A stretch of DNA of 64,000 nt from Micromonospora_J zhanjiangensis (GCF_042650605.1 NZ_JBHSBN010000030.1:14631-78630); one strand, 5' to 3'; numbered from the stretch's first letter, positions 17,664-26,873 are shown. A program made the numbers and translations. Notes: generated by a model not told the origin, from the sequence alone.

Positions 17664-17712
17664 GTCCGGCCGGGTCGGATGTGCGGCGGGCGGGCGGGTT
17701 GGGGCGCGGCGA

Positions 17713-19878
17713 TTGGGAACGGAATCCGGCCGAACCGAGCGAACGGTGCCGTCCGGTACGTCGAACGAGCAGTCCGGGACCGTTTCCGGAGTGAGCGTCC
17801 AGGCCGGTGTCATCCACGGCGGTGTGCACTTCACAGGCAACCCCGTCGATCGTTCTCCGATCCCCCGGCAGCTACCGGCACCGTCGCCGAACTTCGCCAA
17901 CAGAACGAGCGAGTTGTCCGCGTTGGACGGGTATCTCGCCGAGCGGGGAAACCTCGTCGCCGTTCTGTTCGGACCGGGCGGCGTGGGAAAATCGGCACTG
18001 GCGAGGCAGTGGGCGCACGGCAAGCTGGACCGTTTCGTGGACGGGCAGCTCTATGCCGACCTGCGGGGGTTCAGCGGCACCGAGCCCCTGGACCCGGGCG
18101 TGGTGCTGTCCGCCTTCCTCCGGGCCCTGGGGGTGGCCCCGGACCGGATCCCCCTGCACCTGGCCGAACAGGTCACCCTCTACCGCACGGTGACCGCGAA
18201 CCGTTCCCTGCTGGTGGTTCTCGACGACGCGTACTCGGCAGCTCAGGTCAGGACGCTGCTGCCGGCGTCGACGTCGGCGGTGGTCGTGGTGACCAGCCGC
18301 CGACGACTGACCGGGTTGCTGCCCGACGGTGCCCGCCTGGTCGAGGTGGGTCCGCTGCCGGCTCCGGAAGCGGTCGAGTTGTTGGGGCGGGCCGTCGGCC
18401 GGGAGCGGATCCTCAACGAGTGCGCGCCGGCCGAGGAACTGGCGGGAATCTGTGGCGGTCTGCCCATCGCGCTCGTCGTGGCGGCGGCGCGGCTGGCTGC
18501 CCGTCCCAAGTTGACAGTTCGCCGTATGGTCGCCGAACTGGCCGACGAGGCGCAGCGGCTGTCCCGACTCTCGGTGGTGGACGGCTTGTCGATCAGGGCG
18601 ACGTTCCAGTTCTCGTACCAGGCCCTGACGCCGGAGGCGTCGGCGTTGTACCGGACGCTGGCTCTGCACCCGGGAGCGGAGTTCGGGATGGATCTGATCG
18701 CGGCGGTGGCCGGAGCGGGTAGGGCCGATGGGGCCGGGGTGAGCACCGTCATGGGGGAGTTGCTGGACGCGAACCTGTTGGAGGAGGTGGTCGAGGATCG
18801 CTTCCGCTACCACGACCTGCTCCGGCTGCACGCGCGTGAGATGTCGGAGCAGGATGACCCGCCCGACGGCCGACAGGCGGCCGTGCGCACCATGCTGGAG
18901 TTCTATCTCGCCGCCGCCCGTCGGGCGGACCTCGTGGTGACCCCCTACCGGCGGCGGCTGCCGTACGTCTATCAACATGCCTTGGCCGGGCCACCCGAAT
19001 TCTCCGACCGGGCTGCTGCCCTCGGCTGGTTGGATCGGGAGCGGAGCAACCTGCTGGAGGCCGGCCGGGCCGCCTTCGACCTGGGCCTCCATGAGCTGGC
19101 CTGGCAGCTCAGCGACGTGGCCTGGCCGCTCCTTCTCTACTTCAAGGGCTACAACGACCGGCTGGAGATCGACGAGCGCGGCGTGCGGGCCGCCCGGGCC
19201 TGGGGAAACGTGTGGGCCGAGGCGGACATGCTCAAACGGCTGGGCCGGGCGTGCAGCCGGGTCGGCGACCATGAGGCGGCCGAGCGGCATGGTCGGGCGG
19301 CGGTCGACCGGTATCGGCAGGTGGGCGACGTCCAGGGTGTCATCGACGCCGAGGAGGGGTTGGCCACCCTCTATGCCGACACCGGCCGTGAGGAGCAGGC
19401 GGCGGAGGCATACATCCGGGTCATCGCCGGACGGCGGACCCTGCCGAACGTCCGGAGTGTGGGCCTGTCCTGTCTCAACCTGGGTATGCTCCGGACCCGG
19501 ACCGGCCGGCCGGCCGAGGCGCTACCGCTGTTGGTGGAGGCCGGGCAGATCTTCGCCGAGCTGTCCGAGGTCGACCCCTACAACGCCGCCCGGGTGCTGA
19601 TCGGTCTGGCCGATGCGTATCTCGGCACCGGCGACCTGGACACCGCCGAGGAGTCCGCCATCGAGGCGGCACGCCGGATGGCCGAACTCCGAGCCGCCGG
19701 TGAACGGGCGGAGGCGGTGTTCCTGCTCGGCCGCATCGCCCGGCGGCGCGGCGACGACGAGACCGCACGACGGCACTATCGGGAGGCCGCTGCCGTCTTC
19801 GCCGCGCTCGCCGCGCCCCGGCTGCCCGAGGTGCTCCGCCGGCTCGACGAGCTGGGCGGCGACGCGGCCAGGCGGTGA
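17713..19878 (+). CDS. NB-ARC / TPR signalling ATPase (NLR-like)
   Basis: 721 residues. Residues about 20-40 carry the motif SGTVSGVSVQAGVIHGGVHF, shared with the preceding small protein. An NB-ARC module follows: P-loop GPGGVGKSALAR starting near G87, Walker B LLVVLDDAY near 165, the TSRRRLTGLL sensor near 195, and a winged-helix end (YHDLLRLHARE). From about 430 the chain is tetratricopeptide-like helical repeats (RLGRACSRVGDHEAAERHGRAAVDRY). Such STAND ATPases oligomerise when the TPR sensor binds a ligand. The TTG start is the longest choice; GTG 17746 or 17791 are alternatives, but 17791 would cut into the motif. Probably one operon with the 17283 gene. Confidence 0.8.
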   Translation: MGTESGRTERTVPSGTSNEQSGTVSGVSVQAGVIHGGVHFTGNPVDRSPIPRQLPAPSPNFANRTSELSALDGYLAERGNLVAVLFGPGGVGKSALARQWAHGKLDRFVDGQLYADLRGFSGTEPLDPGVVLSAFLRALGVAPDRIPLHLAEQVTLYRTVTANRSLLVVLDDAYSAAQVRTLLPASTSAVVVVTSRRRLTGLLPDGARLVEVGPLPAPEAVELLGRAVGRERILNECAPAEELAGICGGLPIALVVAAARLAARPKLTVRRMVAELADEAQRLSRLSVVDGLSIRATFQFSYQALTPEASALYRTLALHPGAEFGMDLIAAVAGAGRADGAGVSTVMGELLDANLLEEVVEDRFRYHDLLRLHAREMSEQDDPPDGRQAAVRTMLEFYLAAARRADLVVTPYRRRLPYVYQHALAGPPEFSDRAAALGWLDRERSNLLEAGRAAFDLGLHELAWQLSDVAWPLLLYFKGYNDRLEIDERGVRAARAWGNVWAEADMLKRLGRACSRVGDHEAAERHGRAAVDRYRQVGDVQGVIDAEEGLATLYADTGREEQAAEAYIRVIAGRRTLPNVRSVGLSCLNLGMLRTRTGRPAEALPLLVEAGQIFAELSEVDPYNAARVLIGLADAYLGTGDLDTAEESAIEAARRMAELRAAGERAEAVFLLGRIARRRGDDETARRHYREAAAVFAALAAPRLPEVLRRLDELGGDAARR

Positions 19879-20220
19879 CAGGTCCCCGCCGGCGTGACGG
19901 TGGTACAGGGTTCCGGTGACCCACCGGTGGTGCAGCAGGCGAGCCGTGACGGTGAGCAGTCCGATCGTCAGCCGGCCGGGTGCGGCCAACTGGCCGAGGC
20001 GAAGGGGCGGGGCGCCACGTACCCCGACGGCGGCATCCCCCGTCGGGGTGCCCACGACGGCGAGAGCCAGCCCGGGATACGCCATCAGGAGGACCGCGCC
20101 GACCTCGGCCGGATCGCCGCTGTCGGCGATGGTGACGATGATGTCGGCCAACCGGGCCGAACGGGGCGCCTGCCGGCGGGCCGACAGCGCCACGACGACG
20201 GGCTCAGCCGGCGAGGTCAT
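19522..20220 (-). CDS. Small protein of unknown function, convergent overlap with the NB-ARC gene
   Basis: A minus-strand frame of 232 codons whose ATG (20220) lies inside the end of the upstream CDP-glycerol-transferase-like gene (17-base overlap), typical of translational coupling. The first 115 residues or so look protein-like (LADIIVTIADSGDPAEV, VGAVLLMAYPGLALAVVG, LLTVTARLLHHRW). The remaining 117 residues are antisense to the 3' end of the NB-ARC gene and look like a shadow. A gene of about 115 residues that lost its stop, or acquired a frameshift, near 19880 is the likeliest reading. No family recognised. Confidence 0.45.
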   Translation of the reverse strand: MTSPAEPVVVALSARRQAPRSARLADIIVTIADSGDPAEVGAVLLMAYPGLALAVVGTPTGDAAVGVRGAPPLRLGQLAAPGRLTIGLLTVTARLLHHRWVTGTLYHRHAGGDLSPPGRVAAQLVEPAEHLGQPGRGERGEDGSGLPIVPSCGLVVAAPPGDAAEQEHRLRPFTGGSEFGHPACRLDGGLLGGVQVAGAEIRIGQTDQHPGGVVGVDLGQLGEDLPGLHQQR

Positions 20221-21436
20221 GCCGGGCCCTCCAACGGCCGGGGCCAGGCACCGGCACGGGGCCCGTCTTCCGGTGCCGGCCGGGCTCGGTCAGCTGGAGC
20301 AGGCGGTACATGGTGCGCCGCAGCAACACGCCGGCGTCCCCCGGACGACTGGTCAGGGCGGCCATCATCGCCTGCCGGTCGACTCCCGCGGCCCGGGAGA
20401 GCTGGGGAGGAAGCGGCCGGCGTGGGTCCAGGCGGCTGGCGCTCGCGGCCAGCAGGTGCTGAGGCGTGCCGGCGGCGGGCACCGACCGCAGCCCGGGTAG
20501 CAGCAAGGCCGGGCATCCGATGGCGGCGGCGTACGCGGTGACGGAGCCGTGGTCACCGATGAGGTGGTCGGCGGCGACCACCGGGCCGCGCCAGTCCTCG
20601 GTCGGGTCGGGCAGCAGCAGCCCGCTGTCGAGGCAGTCCCGGAGCCAGGCTCGGATCTGCCGGTGTCCGTGCGCGTCCCAGACCGCCGGGTGCAGCAGCG
20701 CGGCGATCCGGTACCGGTCCGGCGGGAGCTGCGTCATCAACTGCGGAAGCAGGTCGGGCCAACGTCCGAAGACGCCGTCCCGGCCCCAGGTGGAGGAGAC
20801 CACGACGAGTTCCTGCCGCTCGCCCAGCCCCAGGCCCCGCCGGTAGTCCCGCCGCCAGGGGAGGCTGGCGACGAGTCGATCGGCGCAGGGATCACCGACG
20901 ACCACGGCAGCCTCGACCGCCTCTGGACACTGCCGGCGCAGCACCTCCAACTCCTGATCGTGGGACAGGGCGAGGGCCGTCGGGAGGACCCGTCCGCCAT
21001 GGATCAGTCGCTGCGCGTCGAGGCCGTACACCGGCGGGTCCGCGAGCACCGGCCCGCCGTACGGCCCGGGTCGCACCCGTTTGCCGTGCCCTGCTCCGTG
21101 GGCCATCAGGAGCAGGGGCGCGTGCAGTTGGTGGAGTCCGCCGTGGGCAGCGGCGAGACCGAGGTCGAACCGTTCCCGGGCGGCCTGGTGCCAGGGGAGG
21201 ACGAGCGCCCCCGACCGGTCGAGGAACCGCTGCACCTGATGGTTGAAGACGTCCGGTGCCACCGTGAAGACCAGCTGCACCCTCGGGTCGCTCTCGAGAA
21301 GATCGATCACGTCCAGGAGCCGGTGGCAGCTCGCGATGGTGTGCGCCACGACGAGCACCGTCCGGCAGCCCGACCGACTTGCCCAGCGATCAGCGTCGAT
21401 GCCAACGGGGGTGGATGACCATTCCGGCGACGTCAT
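20204..21436 (-). CDS. CDP-glycerol glycerophosphotransferase-like protein
   Basis: 410 residues with a two-Rossmann-domain, GT-B-like layout. The N-terminal half has VLVVAHTIASCHRLLDVIDLL and LLLMAHGAGHGKR; the C-terminal half has VVVSSTWGRDGVFG and VVAADHLIGDHGSVTAYAAA, where the D-H and S/T cluster resembles the nucleotide-phosphate site of teichoic-acid glycerophosphotransferases. Homologues in actinomycetes are often misnamed translation initiation factor 2. ATG 21436 has GGAGGG eight bases upstream. It is divergent from the AfsR-type gene and coupled to the small 19522-20220 gene. The actual substrate is unknown. Confidence 0.6.
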   Translation of the reverse strand: MTSPEWSSTPVGIDADRWASRSGCRTVLVVAHTIASCHRLLDVIDLLESDPRVQLVFTVAPDVFNHQVQRFLDRSGALVLPWHQAARERFDLGLAAAHGGLHQLHAPLLLMAHGAGHGKRVRPGPYGGPVLADPPVYGLDAQRLIHGGRVLPTALALSHDQELEVLRRQCPEAVEAAVVVGDPCADRLVASLPWRRDYRRGLGLGERQELVVVSSTWGRDGVFGRWPDLLPQLMTQLPPDRYRIAALLHPAVWDAHGHRQIRAWLRDCLDSGLLLPDPTEDWRGPVVAADHLIGDHGSVTAYAAAIGCPALLLPGLRSVPAAGTPQHLLAASASRLDPRRPLPPQLSRAAGVDRQAMMAALTSRPGDAGVLLRRTMYRLLQLTEPGRHRKTGPVPVPGPGRWRARHDLAG

Positions 21437-21584
21437 TGGTGTCCCTCCAGCATTGAATGTCGGCGGGACCCAGCGTCGAGGAGCCGGCTGCGGATCAGCT
21501 TGCCGTTCGCCTTGCAGTGGGCTTGCGAAGAGCTGGGAAGTGGAATGTCTGATTTTTGATTCTGCGGAGGAAAGTTTGAAGCGC

Positions 21585-21614
21585 TTGACCGCTGGAAGAA
21601 CAATGAAATAGGCA
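21585..21614 (+). promoter_or_regulatory. Possible promoter of the AfsR-type gene
   Basis: A TTGACC at 21585-21590 is a good -35, but the hexamer 18 bases on (TAGGCA, 21609-21614) is a weak -10. The surrounding 21545-21625 is conspicuously AT-rich for this genome, consistent with a divergent control region between the two genes. Confidence 0.3.
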
Positions 21615-21647
21615 GATCTCGATCAAGAGTGAGCGGGGGTGGAGCTG

Positions 21648-24542
21648 ATGGAGTTCATGATTCTGGGTCCCACGAAGCTCACGGTCGAGGGGCGGTCGAT
21701 CCCGCTGGGTACGGCAAAACAGCGCGGCCTGCTCGCCGTCCTTCTTTATCACGCCGACAATCCGGTGCGGGTCGAGACGATCGTGGAATTTCTGTGGCAG
21801 GACTCGGCTGTCGATGCTCGCCGCCCGTTGCTCTACACGCTGGCCAGTCGTCTGCGTGCCGCACTGAGGGCGGTCGACCTGCAGGATGCCCTGGTACGGG
21901 TGCCCGGTACCGGCGCCTACCGCCTGACCGTCGATCCTGATCTGGTCGACTACCACCGTTTCCTACGGTTGACCGCCGAGGCGCGGCAGGCAGTCGACCG
22001 TGATCAGCATGACCGGTGTGTCGCCCTGCTCACCAGGGCGAACGAGCTGTGGCGGGGCGAGCCGCTCGCAGACCTGCGTGGTGCGCGGTGCGAACACCTT
22101 CGACGGGACATGCGAGAAAGGCAATTCGGCGCGGCGAAAATGCTGGCGGAAAGCGAGTTGGTTACCGGCCAACACGACCGGGTGCTGGCCCGGCTGGAAC
22201 CGTTGTTGATCGAGAATCGACTCGACGAGGGCCTGGCGAGGTTGTGGATCACCGCACTGCACGCGGCCGGTCGTACCTCCGAGGCCCGGGACTTCCTGGG
22301 TGCCTACCGTCGCCGCTACCGCCGGACGATGCGTACCGACCCGGTACTGGACATCGCGGATCTCCTGCCCACCGCATCCGCCAGGAACCAGCTCGCCGCC
22401 GTGGACGCGGCGGTGCCGGTGCCCCGGCAGTTGCCGAACGACGTACCCGACTACACGGGGCACAGCGGGCTGCTGGACGAGTTGGACGCCCTCGCCGTCG
22501 GCGAGGGCACTCCGAAGGTGGTGGTGCTGACCGGGATGCCCGGGGTGGGCAAGACCACCCTCGCCGGGCACTGGGGGCATCGCCGGCAGGGGTGGTTCCC
22601 CGACGGGCAGCTCTACCTCAACGCGGAGGCGTACGGCCCGGTGCCGCCCGTAGGCGGGCAGGAAGCACTGCACCGTTTTCTCGTCGACCTCGGCGTCCCG
22701 GCGGATCGGGTGCCCGCCGACACCCATCGACGCGTCGACCTGTACCACCGGCTGATGGATGGGCGGAGGATGCTCGTCGTGCTGGACAACGTCGTCGACT
22801 CCGACCAGGCGCAGCAGCTCCTGCCCCGCTCCGACACCAGCCTCACGGTGGTGATCAGCCGCAATCGGCTCCGCGGGTTGAGTGTCCGGCACGGCATTCG
22901 CAGCCTCACCGTCGCACCACTGTCGCCCCTCGAACGACATCACATGCTCGGCCGGATCATCGGTCCCGGACGCACGGACACGGAGCCTGCGGCACTGGAG
23001 ACGCTGGCCCGGCTGTCGGGCGGGCTGCCGCTCGCGTTACGGGTCATCGGCGAGCACGTGGTCTCCCGGCCCCAGGCACGGCTCGGCGACCTGGCCGAGG
23101 AACTCACCTGCCGGCTGCTCGACATCGAGGGTGACGACACCGACGAGATGACCCTGCGGACTGTCTTCGCCTGGTCGGTCAACGCACTCGCCCCGATGCC
23201 CACCAGGCTTTTCCTGGGCCTCGGCCTCTTTCCGGGCGGCACCATCGGGACCGAGGCCGCGGCGGCGATGCTGGCGGTGGACGTCGCCGGGGCCGAGCGG
23301 GCCCTCGACCGACTCGCCCGCGCCCACCTGGTCAACCACGACACCGTCCGGCGGTATCGGATGCATGACCTGCTGCGCCGGTACGCAGCCGATCGGGCCC
23401 GGGCGGAGGAGCCCGCCGAGCAACGACACGCGGCACTGCACCGGCTGTTGGACTGGTACCTACTCACGGCCGTCAACGCCGTCACGGTCCTGGAGCCGAA
23501 CCGCGCACCCGTCCCCGATCTGCCCGAACCGCGCGCGGTGACACCGATGACCTTCACCTCGGACGGCGCCGCCCTGCGATGGTGCGAGACGGAACGGACC
23601 AACGTGCTCGCCCTGGTCCGTAGCGCGGCGGTGGAGGGTTTCCATCGGCACGCCTGGCAGACCGTCGGCACGGTCCACGAGATCTTCGACCGCTCCGGGA
23701 GGCAGGAGGACATGCGCGAGATGTTGCGCATCGCCCTCGACGCCGCGACTGCCGACGGTCACGACCCGGGCCGGGTGGGCACCCTCGTCAACCTCGGAGC
23801 CAGCTATTTCACCACCCACGACTACGACCGCGCCGGCGGCCTGTTCGCCGAGGCTCTGCGTCTCGCCGAGGAGAACGGCTTCGCCGAACTGCGGACGGCC
23901 TGCCGGCACAATCTCGCCTCCGTGCACCTGCGGACCGGGGCGACCACCACCGCCATCGAGACCTTCCAGGAGGTCCTGACCGACTGTCGGGCGGCCGGGT
24001 ACGCCATCGGTGAGGCGTACACGCTCTACCACCTCGGTGACGCCCACCGCCAACTCGGCCGGTACCGCCAGGCCCGCCTTCTCTACCAGCAGGCCCTTGC
24101 CATCTGGGACCGGATCGGCTCGCTGCGAGGCCGAAGCCTCAACCACGTCCGGCTCGCCGAGCTCAGCCTCGACACGGGCCAGCCCCAGGTCGCACTCGAC
24201 CTCGGCCGCGTCGCTCTCGAACTACATGACCGGGTCACCGACGACACGATCCGTTGCGACGCCCTCACCGTCTCGGCCGAGGCTGAAATCCGCCTGGGGC
24301 GGCACCGTGACGCGCTGGCCGACGCCACCCTCGCCCGGGTGATCGGCGACGAGCTGACCGACCCGCTACGCCAGGCGCGCGCCCTCGCCGTACTGGCGGA
24401 GGCTCTGCGCGCGGTCGGCGACCACGACAACGCTCTCAGTCGGAGCCGGGAAGCCCTCGACCTGCTCGACGACACCGACGATCCGCAGCGGCAGGCCATT
24501 CGGGACCGGATCGCCGTGCACCACGTCCACCAGAATCGGTGA
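21648..24542 (+). CDS. AfsR/SARP-type regulator: BTAD, NB-ARC and TPR
   Basis: About 964 residues. Residues 1-90 form the OmpR-like winged helix (MEFMILGPTKLTVEG ... LAVLLYHADNPVRVETIVEFLW), about 95-245 the bacterial transcriptional activation domain (YHRFLRLTAEARQAV ... WRGEPLADLRG), about 280-600 an NB-ARC ATPase with P-loop GMPGVGKTTLAG and Walker B MLVVLDNVV, and about 690-960 TPR repeats. This is the architecture of AfsR-family activators of secondary metabolism or differentiation. I prefer ATG 21648 (GGGGTGGAG just before) over GTG 21639. No antibiotic cluster lies beside it in this window, so its targets may be elsewhere. Confidence 0.88.
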   Translation: MEFMILGPTKLTVEGRSIPLGTAKQRGLLAVLLYHADNPVRVETIVEFLWQDSAVDARRPLLYTLASRLRAALRAVDLQDALVRVPGTGAYRLTVDPDLVDYHRFLRLTAEARQAVDRDQHDRCVALLTRANELWRGEPLADLRGARCEHLRRDMRERQFGAAKMLAESELVTGQHDRVLARLEPLLIENRLDEGLARLWITALHAAGRTSEARDFLGAYRRRYRRTMRTDPVLDIADLLPTASARNQLAAVDAAVPVPRQLPNDVPDYTGHSGLLDELDALAVGEGTPKVVVLTGMPGVGKTTLAGHWGHRRQGWFPDGQLYLNAEAYGPVPPVGGQEALHRFLVDLGVPADRVPADTHRRVDLYHRLMDGRRMLVVLDNVVDSDQAQQLLPRSDTSLTVVISRNRLRGLSVRHGIRSLTVAPLSPLERHHMLGRIIGPGRTDTEPAALETLARLSGGLPLALRVIGEHVVSRPQARLGDLAEELTCRLLDIEGDDTDEMTLRTVFAWSVNALAPMPTRLFLGLGLFPGGTIGTEAAAAMLAVDVAGAERALDRLARAHLVNHDTVRRYRMHDLLRRYAADRARAEEPAEQRHAALHRLLDWYLLTAVNAVTVLEPNRAPVPDLPEPRAVTPMTFTSDGAALRWCETERTNVLALVRSAAVEGFHRHAWQTVGTVHEIFDRSGRQEDMREMLRIALDAATADGHDPGRVGTLVNLGASYFTTHDYDRAGGLFAEALRLAEENGFAELRTACRHNLASVHLRTGATTTAIETFQEVLTDCRAAGYAIGEAYTLYHLGDAHRQLGRYRQARLLYQQALAIWDRIGSLRGRSLNHVRLAELSLDTGQPQVALDLGRVALELHDRVTDDTIRCDALTVSAEAEIRLGRHRDALADATLARVIGDELTDPLRQARALAVLAEALRAVGDHDNALSRSREALDLLDDTDDPQRQAIRDRIAVHHVHQNR

Positions 24543-24615
24543 ACGGTGCTCAGGACGTGGCCAGCACGCATGGCGTGAACGCCCCGGCGTACGTACCGGC
24601 GATCGCGGGGCGTTG

Positions 24616-24652
24616 TGCTCGGCCGTGGTCCGCGCGCGGCCACGGCCGAGCA
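24616..24652 (+). terminator. Hairpin after the AfsR-type gene
   Basis: A perfect 13-bp stem TGCTCGGCCGTGG (24616-24628) with its complement (24640-24652), extendable by wobble pairs, about 75 bases after the stop codon. It lies between the plus-strand regulator and the minus-strand RibD-like relic and could serve both. Confidence 0.7.
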
Positions 24653-24733
24653 TCAGATGTCCGGATCGGGGACCGTCTCGCCGGCGGCGGGCCGATCTGG
24701 ATGGTGGCGGTCGGTGTGGCGCCGAACCAGGTG

Positions 24734-25190
24734 TCATCCGCGGGGCGCCGTAGGCCGATAGGTCGCGATGATGGCGCCCGTGCTCGTGGACGTCGCGTCG
24801 ACCAGTTCAAAGGTGGTGGGCGGCGAGTCGGCCGGGAACAGCCGCCTGCGCCCGCCACCGGCGACCACCGGGCTGATCACCAGGGTCAGCTCGTCCAGGA
24901 CGCCCGCGTCGATGAGCGACTTGACCAGGGTGGGACTGCCCGAGACGCGATCTTGCCGCCGTCCTGTTCGCGGAGCTCCTTGATGAAGTCCACCACCGAC
25001 CCCTCGATCAGGGTGCTGTTCGACCAGTGGTCGACCGACGTCAGGGTCGTCGACGCGACGTATTTCTGGGTCTTGTTGACGAAGCCGGCGAACGGCTCGT
25101 CGGTGGAGGTGGGCCAGTACTGCGCCCACTCGGTGAACGTGTTGCGCCCCAGGAGAATGGCGTCCTGCCCGTCGAGCATCGGCCAGAAAG
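24734..25190 (-). pseudogene. RibD/dihydrofolate-reductase-like protein, frameshifted and truncated
   Basis: Two adjacent frames carry one family. The upstream part reads MLDGQDAILLGRNTFTEW ... VVDFIKELREQDGGKIA and the downstream part SGSPTLVKSLIDAGVLDEL ... LVISPVVAGGGRRRLFP, together the typical RibD C-terminal/DHFR-like domain of small actinomycete reductases. They are separated by loss of one base near 24945 (GCGTCTCG where GCGGTCTCG would keep frame). The usual first 40 or so residues, with the MxxSLDG start, are missing or scrambled upstream of 25190. I regard it as a dead gene; a sequencing error could explain the frameshift but not the missing N-terminus. Confidence 0.7.
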
Positions 25191-25304
25191 ACGTCGACCG
25201 CCGCCTCGGCTGCCGCCCTCATGCGGATCAGGTTTGCCCGGTGCCTCCGACAGACGCCGCATCCGGCCACCGCGCGGCCCGCGACGGCCGGATGCGGTTG
25301 CTCG

Positions 25305-25543
25305 TCAGGCTTTCAGGACAACCTTGGTGACACCGACCAGCCGCCGCCGGCGCCCCTGCCGGTGAGCGAGGGCCATTCCCGGCACCACCGCCCGGGACGT
25401 CGGGGAGTCGTCCACGCCGCTGATCCGGCGCACCGTGTCCGGCGCACCGTGTCCGGCGCCGCCAGCTGTGCCACGCCCAGACCGAGGCTCATCCAACCGA
25501 GCCCGCGTCCTCGCCGCTGCACCTCCTCCTGCCTGGTATTCAC
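25305..25543 (-). pseudogene. Cyclase/dehydrase-type protein, truncated fragment
   Basis: From GTG 25543 the frame reads VNTRQEEVQRRGRGLGWMSL then GLGVAQLAAPDTVRR, the N-terminus of an actinomycete SRPBCC cyclase/dehydrase-associated family. The expected continuation (SGVDDSPTSRAVV) is in another frame because of a 14-bp tandem duplication at 25425-25452. Only about 25 further residues follow before the stop at 25305, so the SRPBCC domain is absent. Non-functional relic. Confidence 0.55.
25425..25452. repeat. 14-bp tandem duplication causing a frameshift
   Basis: CCGGCGCACCGTGT occurs twice in tandem (25425-25438 and 25439-25452) and a third partial copy begins at 25453. Because 14 is not a multiple of three, the duplication accounts for the frame change in the cyclase-like relic. 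Confidence 0.8.
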
Positions 25544-25745
25544 TGCCTCTCCGACCGCCAGTCGAGTCACGGGTAGCCTCCGTATCCAATTCGCGTCTGG
25601 CCGAGCGTCCCCGCTCCGTGACGAACCTGCGCGGCGAGCTAGTGGGGCCGGCATACCCGCCGCTGGCCACCTAAACCCGCCAAACGACATTCCGCCCTCC
25701 CGTACGGACTGAACGACCCGTCGGTGCTGAGGCGACACTGACCGG

Positions 25746-26495
25746 ATGACCTCGACGATGCTGGTGCTCGGACCGCGGCTCGCCGCCGCGCTGGTGCTAC
25801 TGACCACCGCCGCAGCAGCCATCGCCACCGTCGGGCGGCTCGGGCACGGCCGACAGATCGCCATCGCCGCCGTCCGCGCCGCGTTGCAACTGGCCGCCGT
25901 TTCACTGGTGATTACCGCGATTGTCGGCTCGCTGTGGGCCACCGGGGCGTTCGTCCTGCTCATGTGCGGAGTCGCCGCCGGCACCTCGGGCCGGCGGATC
26001 ACCGGTGGGCCGTACGGCTGGTGGGCGGGCGTCCCGATCGCCACCGCCAGCCTGACCGTCGTCGCCGCGCTGCTCCTGGCGGGCCTGATGCCTCTGCGCG
26101 GCATCGCGATCATCCCGATCGCCGGCATCCTGACCGGCGGCGCCATGACCGCCACCAGCCTCGCCGGGCGGCGCTTCAACGACGAGCTTCACGCTCGGCG
26201 CGGCGAGGTCGAAGCCGCTCTCGCGCTGGGCCTGCTTCCCCGCGACGCCCGGCTGCTCGTCTGCCGCCCCGCCGCCAGCCAGGCACTCATCCCGGCCCTG
26301 GACCAGACCCGCACCGTCGGCCTGGTCACCCTCCCCGGCGCCTTCGTCGGCGTCCTCCTCGGCGGCGCGAGCCCGCTGGCCGCAGGGATCACCCAACTGT
26401 TCGTCCTCGTCGGTCTCCTCGCCGTCGAAGCCACCGCCACAGTCCTCACCATCGAGGTGATGGCCCGAGGACGGCTACGCCGGCGATCCCCGTGA
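25746..26495 (+). CDS. UPF0014/FetB-type membrane permease
   Basis: 249 residues with about seven hydrophobic helices. Family signatures of the FetB/YbbM (UPF0014) group are visible: AIAAVRAALQLAAVSLVI near residue 40, PIAGILTGGAMTATSL near 125, and TRTVGLVTLPGAFVGVLLGGASP near 185. In E. coli FetB works with the ATPase FetA in metal (iron) export; no ATPase gene is adjacent here. The ATG at 25746 follows no strong ribosome site. Downstream is a decayed segment, so the gene may have lost its partner by rearrangement (inference). Confidence 0.8.
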   Translation: MTSTMLVLGPRLAAALVLLTTAAAAIATVGRLGHGRQIAIAAVRAALQLAAVSLVITAIVGSLWATGAFVLLMCGVAAGTSGRRITGGPYGWWAGVPIATASLTVVAALLLAGLMPLRGIAIIPIAGILTGGAMTATSLAGRRFNDELHARRGEVEAALALGLLPRDARLLVCRPAASQALIPALDQTRTVGLVTLPGAFVGVLLGGASPLAAGITQLFVLVGLLAVEATATVLTIEVMARGRLRRRSP

Positions 26496-26639
26496 ACCAG
26501 CAAACGCCCAGCCGCGCGCTCGCCACACCCCGCGACGGCGCGCCGTGGTGGCCCCGCCTCGATCAAGGCCCTCCGACGCCCGGCCGCACGCCGCCGTCGG
26601 CCGGGTCACTCGGACTGACCGGCACGGCCACCCGATCGT

Positions 26640-26740
26640 GCCCGCGACGAGGACACCGCCCGGCGGAGCCTCGACGAACGGTTCACCCGCGGGAAGACCG
26701 ACGACAACCAGTACCGGGACTATCTGGCCAACGGCACCTC
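26640..26740 (+). pseudogene. SHOCT-domain remnant
   Basis: One frame reads RRSLDERFTRGKTDDNQY then RDYL, matching the short C-terminal SHOCT motif (L..RFarGeId..EY..R) found at the end of many actinomycete membrane proteins. The frame has no start codon, opens right after a stop near 26617, and lacks any preceding domain. It is the tail of a lost gene. Confidence 0.4.
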
Positions 26741-26873
26741 TCTGTGTCAAGGCGCCGGCAGCAGAGAGGTCTCCAGCCCGACGGTGCGGGACGGCATGGG
26801 TGATCCTGGTGGTCATTTTTCGCCCATTGATACGGCCGCGGAGCCCTGCCGCCGCGAGTTTGGAGTTCCGACA

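Noticed and set aside
24768..24983. 71-codon plus-strand gene
   Set aside because: Antisense to the RibD-like relic, whose family residues are clear on the minus strand.
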